NCBI GenBank assembly: GCA_028098005.1
Contig: JAOHFM010000008.1
Span: 1-47,429, forward strand
Length of the DNA: 47,429 bases
Direction: 5' to 3'
DNA from: Psychrosphaera sp.
GTDB taxonomy: Bacteria > Pseudomonadota > Gammaproteobacteria > Enterobacterales > Alteromonadaceae
Shown here: piece by piece, positions 44,783 to 47,429 of the stretch
How positions within the stretch are numbered: position 1 is the first letter of the stretch
Layout: each line of letters begins with the position of its first letter
Position numbers and translations under genes: made by a program
The notes under the pieces: model-generated
Told to the model about the DNA's origin: nothing
Seen by the model: only the letters and a program-made list of their open reading frames with translations
Databases searched by the model: none

Positions 44783-46303
44783 ATGAATAATGTAAGCACT
44801 ACAGAAGTAGTAAACCGAGTTTGGAACTATGCTCACGTGTTACGTGATGAAGGTGTAGGTTATGGCGATTATGTCGAACAACTCACCTATTTAATTTTCC
44901 TTAAAATGACCGCAGAGCGTGTCGCTGGCGGTCAAGAAGGTGAAAGTTTAGCCACTGAACAATGGACTAAGTTAGTTAACCTTGATGGCTCAGATCTAGA
45001 AAAAGAATACCGTCACACATTAGAAACACTTGGTGAGCAAAAAGGTACGTTAGGTACCATTTTCCGTAAAGCTCAGAATAAGATTCAAGACCCGGCAAAG
45101 CTTGAACGCTTGATAGACATGATTAATAAAGAATCATGGTCAACATTAAGTATTGATGTAAAAGGGGCGATATACGAAGGTCTTTTACAAAAAGGCGCAG
45201 AAAGTGAAAAAAAAGGGGCAGGCCAGTACTTCACGCCTCGCCCAATTATTGAAGCGATTGTTGATGTAATGCAGCCACAGCCTATGCAAGTAATTGCAGA
45301 CCCAGCTTGTGGTACTGGTGGCTTCTTAACCGTTGCTCATGACTATATTACCCAAAATAAAGAGCGACCACTTTCGAAAAAAGAAGCACGTTTTTTAAAG
45401 AAAGAAGCATTCAGAGGTAATGATATATCTGATTCTGTTGCTCGTTTATGTGCGATGAACTTATACCTTCACGGTATAGGTACCGAAGAATGTCCAATAT
45501 CTACCGCTGATGCTTTAGCTAAAGAAGTTGGTGCCAATAAAGTTGATATGGTGCTAGCAAACCCTCCATTTGGTAAAAAGAGCTCTGTTACTGTCATTAG
45601 TGAAAAAACGGGGAAAATTGAAAAAGAAAAACTCACCTATGAGCGTGATGATTTTTGGGCTGACTCTTCGAACAAACAATTAAACTTTGTTCAGCACATT
45701 GGCAATATGCTGAAAGTTGATGGTAAAGCAGCTGTCGTTCTACCTGATAATGTATTGTTTGAAGGTGGTGCTGGTGAAACCATTCGTAAAGAACTATTAA
45801 CCCGTTTTAACCTGCATACTATTTTACGACTTCCAACAGGTATTTTTTATGCTCAAGGTGTTAAAGCGAATGTTTTATTCTTTGATGCAAAGCCAGCCTC
45901 TAAAGAAGCTTGGACTGAAAGTGTATGGGTTTATGATTATCGGACCAACGTACACAAAACACTTAAGACCAACAAACTAACCCGTGCTGATTTCAATGAC
46001 TTCGTTGAATTGTATTGTGCTTCTAACCTTAAACAACGTGTAGCTACTTGGCAAGAAGCAGAACGTGAAGAGGACGGTAGTCCAGGTCCTGATGGTCGTT
46101 GGAGAGAGTATACTTACGATGACATTATAGCTCGTGATAAAACTAACCTAGATATATCTTGGTTAAAAGATGATTCACTAGAAGATACAGAGAATCTTCA
46201 GCCACCAGCGGTTATAGCCAATGAAGTTGTTGAGCTACTGACTGCTGCTTTAGAAGAATTCAAAAGTGTCGAAGAAGCGTTGATTGAAGACGATGAAGAA
46301 TAA
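44783..46303 (+). CDS. hsdM: Type I DNA adenine methyltransferase subunit (HsdM)
   Basis: 506 residues. Helical N-terminal HsdM_N domain (1 to about 145: NRVWNYAHVLRDEGVGYGDYVEQLTYLIFLKM), SAM-binding motif DPACGTGG (173-180) and catalytic NPPF (260-263), i.e. an N6-adenine gamma-class methylase. EGLLQKGAESEKKGAGQYFTPRPI is a typical junction. It lies last of the three hsd genes, 2.6 kb downstream of hsdS, after the ptuAB pair. It protects the host target and provides the HsdM2S core on which HsdR assembles. Confidence 0.94.
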   Translation: MNNVSTTEVVNRVWNYAHVLRDEGVGYGDYVEQLTYLIFLKMTAERVAGGQEGESLATEQWTKLVNLDGSDLEKEYRHTLETLGEQKGTLGTIFRKAQNKIQDPAKLERLIDMINKESWSTLSIDVKGAIYEGLLQKGAESEKKGAGQYFTPRPIIEAIVDVMQPQPMQVIADPACGTGGFLTVAHDYITQNKERPLSKKEARFLKKEAFRGNDISDSVARLCAMNLYLHGIGTEECPISTADALAKEVGANKVDMVLANPPFGKKSSVTVISEKTGKIEKEKLTYERDDFWADSSNKQLNFVQHIGNMLKVDGKAAVVLPDNVLFEGGAGETIRKELLTRFNLHTILRLPTGIFYAQGVKANVLFFDAKPASKEAWTESVWVYDYRTNVHKTLKTNKLTRADFNDFVELYCASNLKQRVATWQEAEREEDGSPGPDGRWREYTYDDIIARDKTNLDISWLKDDSLEDTENLQPPAVIANEVVELLTAALEEFKSVEEALIEDDEE

Positions 46304-46317
46304 TTAAGGCTTTGTAA

Positions 46318-47340
46318 ATGCCAATTTACCAAGTAACAGACAACGAAATTAAAACAATTTCACGCACCACCTTCTCTGAATCAGGTTTAAAAGAACGTGA
46401 AGATTTACAACGTCTGCTAAAACATCAAATTGAGATAATTTCGCCAGACACTTTAGTTGTTGCTGAAGAGTTTGGCGAATGGGATGAAAGTCGCAGACGT
46501 ATCGATTTATTAGGTATTGATAAACAAGCAAACATCGTTGTAATTGAACTTAAGCGAACAGAAGATGGCGGCCATATGGAGCTGCAAGCGGTTCGTTATG
46601 CCGCAATGGTTTCTACACTTACTTTTGACCGTTTAGTTGATATCTATTCGGATTACTTGAAAGTAAATAACATAGATTTAGATTCCGAATCATCGATATT
46701 AGAGTTTTTAGGCTGGGATGAAAAAGACGAAGAGGAATTTGCACAAGAAGTAAAAATCGTTTTAGCCTCTGCTGAATTTTCTAGAGAGCTTACAACAACG
46801 GTCATGTGGTTAAATGACTATGGCTTATCAATTCGCTGTGTACGAATGCATCCTTATGAAAGTAATGGCGAAATTCTCTTAGATATTCAATCAGTCATTC
46901 CTATTCCTGAAATTGAAGATTACCAAGTTAAGATCCGTGAAAAACGCCAAAAAGAGCGTGCGTCTAGAGAGAGTACAAAAGATCGAAGCCTTTATTCTAT
47001 AAGCTATAACGGAGAAGTAGTTCACCCTCGTATCAAGAAAGCTGATATTGGTTATTGCACTGTTAAAACACTTAACGCGAATAACTTAATAGATGAAGAT
47101 GCGTTTAAGCTTCTTAGAGATGACACCACATGTGCGTTTCAGTTATTGAAGCTTGGGTCTGAAGTCACAGAGACAAATAAAAAATACAGAAAATACCGAG
47201 TGACACGAGAGCCTGAACTAATTTACAACGGGCAAGAATACTATGTTGCACGAAATTGGGGAAAAGAAAGTGCCGCTCAATTCGCTCATAAAATATCGTT
47301 AGCTTTTCCCCAAGTTACTTTTGAATTACATAAAGATTAA
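46318..47340 (+). CDS. NucS/DUF91-like PD-(D/E)XK nuclease-fold protein
   Basis: 340 residues. The N-terminal half carries a PD-(D/E)XK active-site pattern: Glu28, Asp63 in RRIDLLGID, Glu77-x-Lys79 in VVIELKRTEDG, and Gln90 in ELQAVRYAAMV, as in the DUF91/NucS C-terminal nuclease domain and related restriction-associated proteins. The C-terminal part (about 210-340) is a separate alpha/beta domain ending YYVARNWGKESAAQFAHKISLAFPQ, of no family I can name. It starts 14 bases after hsdM, on the same transcript. It could be a third nuclease of the island or a DNA-binding accessory. Confidence 0.75.
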   Translation: MPIYQVTDNEIKTISRTTFSESGLKEREDLQRLLKHQIEIISPDTLVVAEEFGEWDESRRRIDLLGIDKQANIVVIELKRTEDGGHMELQAVRYAAMVSTLTFDRLVDIYSDYLKVNNIDLDSESSILEFLGWDEKDEEEFAQEVKIVLASAEFSRELTTTVMWLNDYGLSIRCVRMHPYESNGEILLDIQSVIPIPEIEDYQVKIREKRQKERASRESTKDRSLYSISYNGEVVHPRIKKADIGYCTVKTLNANNLIDEDAFKLLRDDTTCAFQLLKLGSEVTETNKKYRKYRVTREPELIYNGQEYYVARNWGKESAAQFAHKISLAFPQVTFELHKD

Positions 47341-47369
47341 TAGAAACGACAGAAAGAAAGGAAACTAAT

Positions 47370-47429
47370 GTGAATCGCAGTACATGGAAGTCAATTCTTG
47401 GTTTTGTAGAATTAGATAACTACCCAGAT
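47370..47429 (+). CDS. Partial gene at the window end
   Basis: A GTG at 47370, preceded by AAAGGAAACTAAT (a strong ribosome site), opens a frame that reads 20 codons to the window end (MNRSTWKSILGFVELDNYPD). It lies 30 bases after the previous stop and is co-directional, so it probably continues the defence operon. Too short to identify. Confidence 0.5.
   Translation, partial: MNRSTWKSILGFVELDNYPD

Overview
The window looks like a chromosome segment of a marine, low-to-moderate GC gammaproteobacterium, most likely in the Alteromonadales. The reasons are the mix of gammaproteobacterial housekeeping genes (glnA, purD, prmA, dusB-fis, purH, rraA, rph-pyrE, yicC), several large membrane GGDEF/EAL proteins, and small lineage proteins such as a TIGR02450-type Trp-rich protein. 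I cannot name the genus from sequence alone.

Layout. 1-6.1 kb: glnA with a sigma-54/NtrC-type control region, a phosphoribulokinase-like gene (prkB), a run of three envelope genes (exported beta-propeller, MAPEG protein, outer-membrane barrel), then purD. 6.2-12.6 kb: two small proteins, a GGDEF/EAL protein, an exported predicted methyltransferase, rlmJ, prmA and an outer-membrane barrel gene. 12.6-16.2 kb: a 505-bp gap with an orphan terminator, then dusB-fis behind a GC-rich-discriminator promoter, then purH. 16.3-24.5 kb: a secreted alpha/beta hydrolase with a DUF4785-like lipoprotein, rraA coupled to an arginase-family gene, a two-gene c-di-GMP operon whose second product has a catalytically altered EAL domain, and trmL. 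24.6-33.1 kb: a 2OG-Fe(II) oxygenase, exported lysophospholipase-like protein, yaiI, a reductase, a YiiD-like GNAT/hotdog fusion, a spermidine-synthase-like protein, pip-dtd, and rph-pyrE with an intercistronic attenuator. 33.2-37.1 kb: a DeaD-type RNA helicase with an RGG-like tail, a periplasmic solute-binding-like protein that seems to lack a canonical start codon, and yicC.

37.1-47.4 kb is a defence island directly downstream of yicC. After a 505-bp AT-rich control region containing a 16-bp perfect palindrome, one compact co-directional operon runs hsdR - hsdS - AAA ATPase (PtuA/TIGR04435-like) - HNH nuclease (PtuB/TIGR02646-like) - hsdM - NucS/DUF91-like PD-(D/E)XK protein - a further gene cut by the window end. 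A Septu-type ATPase/HNH pair is thus nested between the specificity and methylation genes of a type I restriction-modification system, with overlapping reading frames at its upstream junctions. This is the most interesting part of the window: physical nesting and translational coupling suggest a composite defence system in which three different nuclease folds share one operon.

Gene calls rest on reading the translated sequence and recognising motifs. No database search was run, and family names are from recall.
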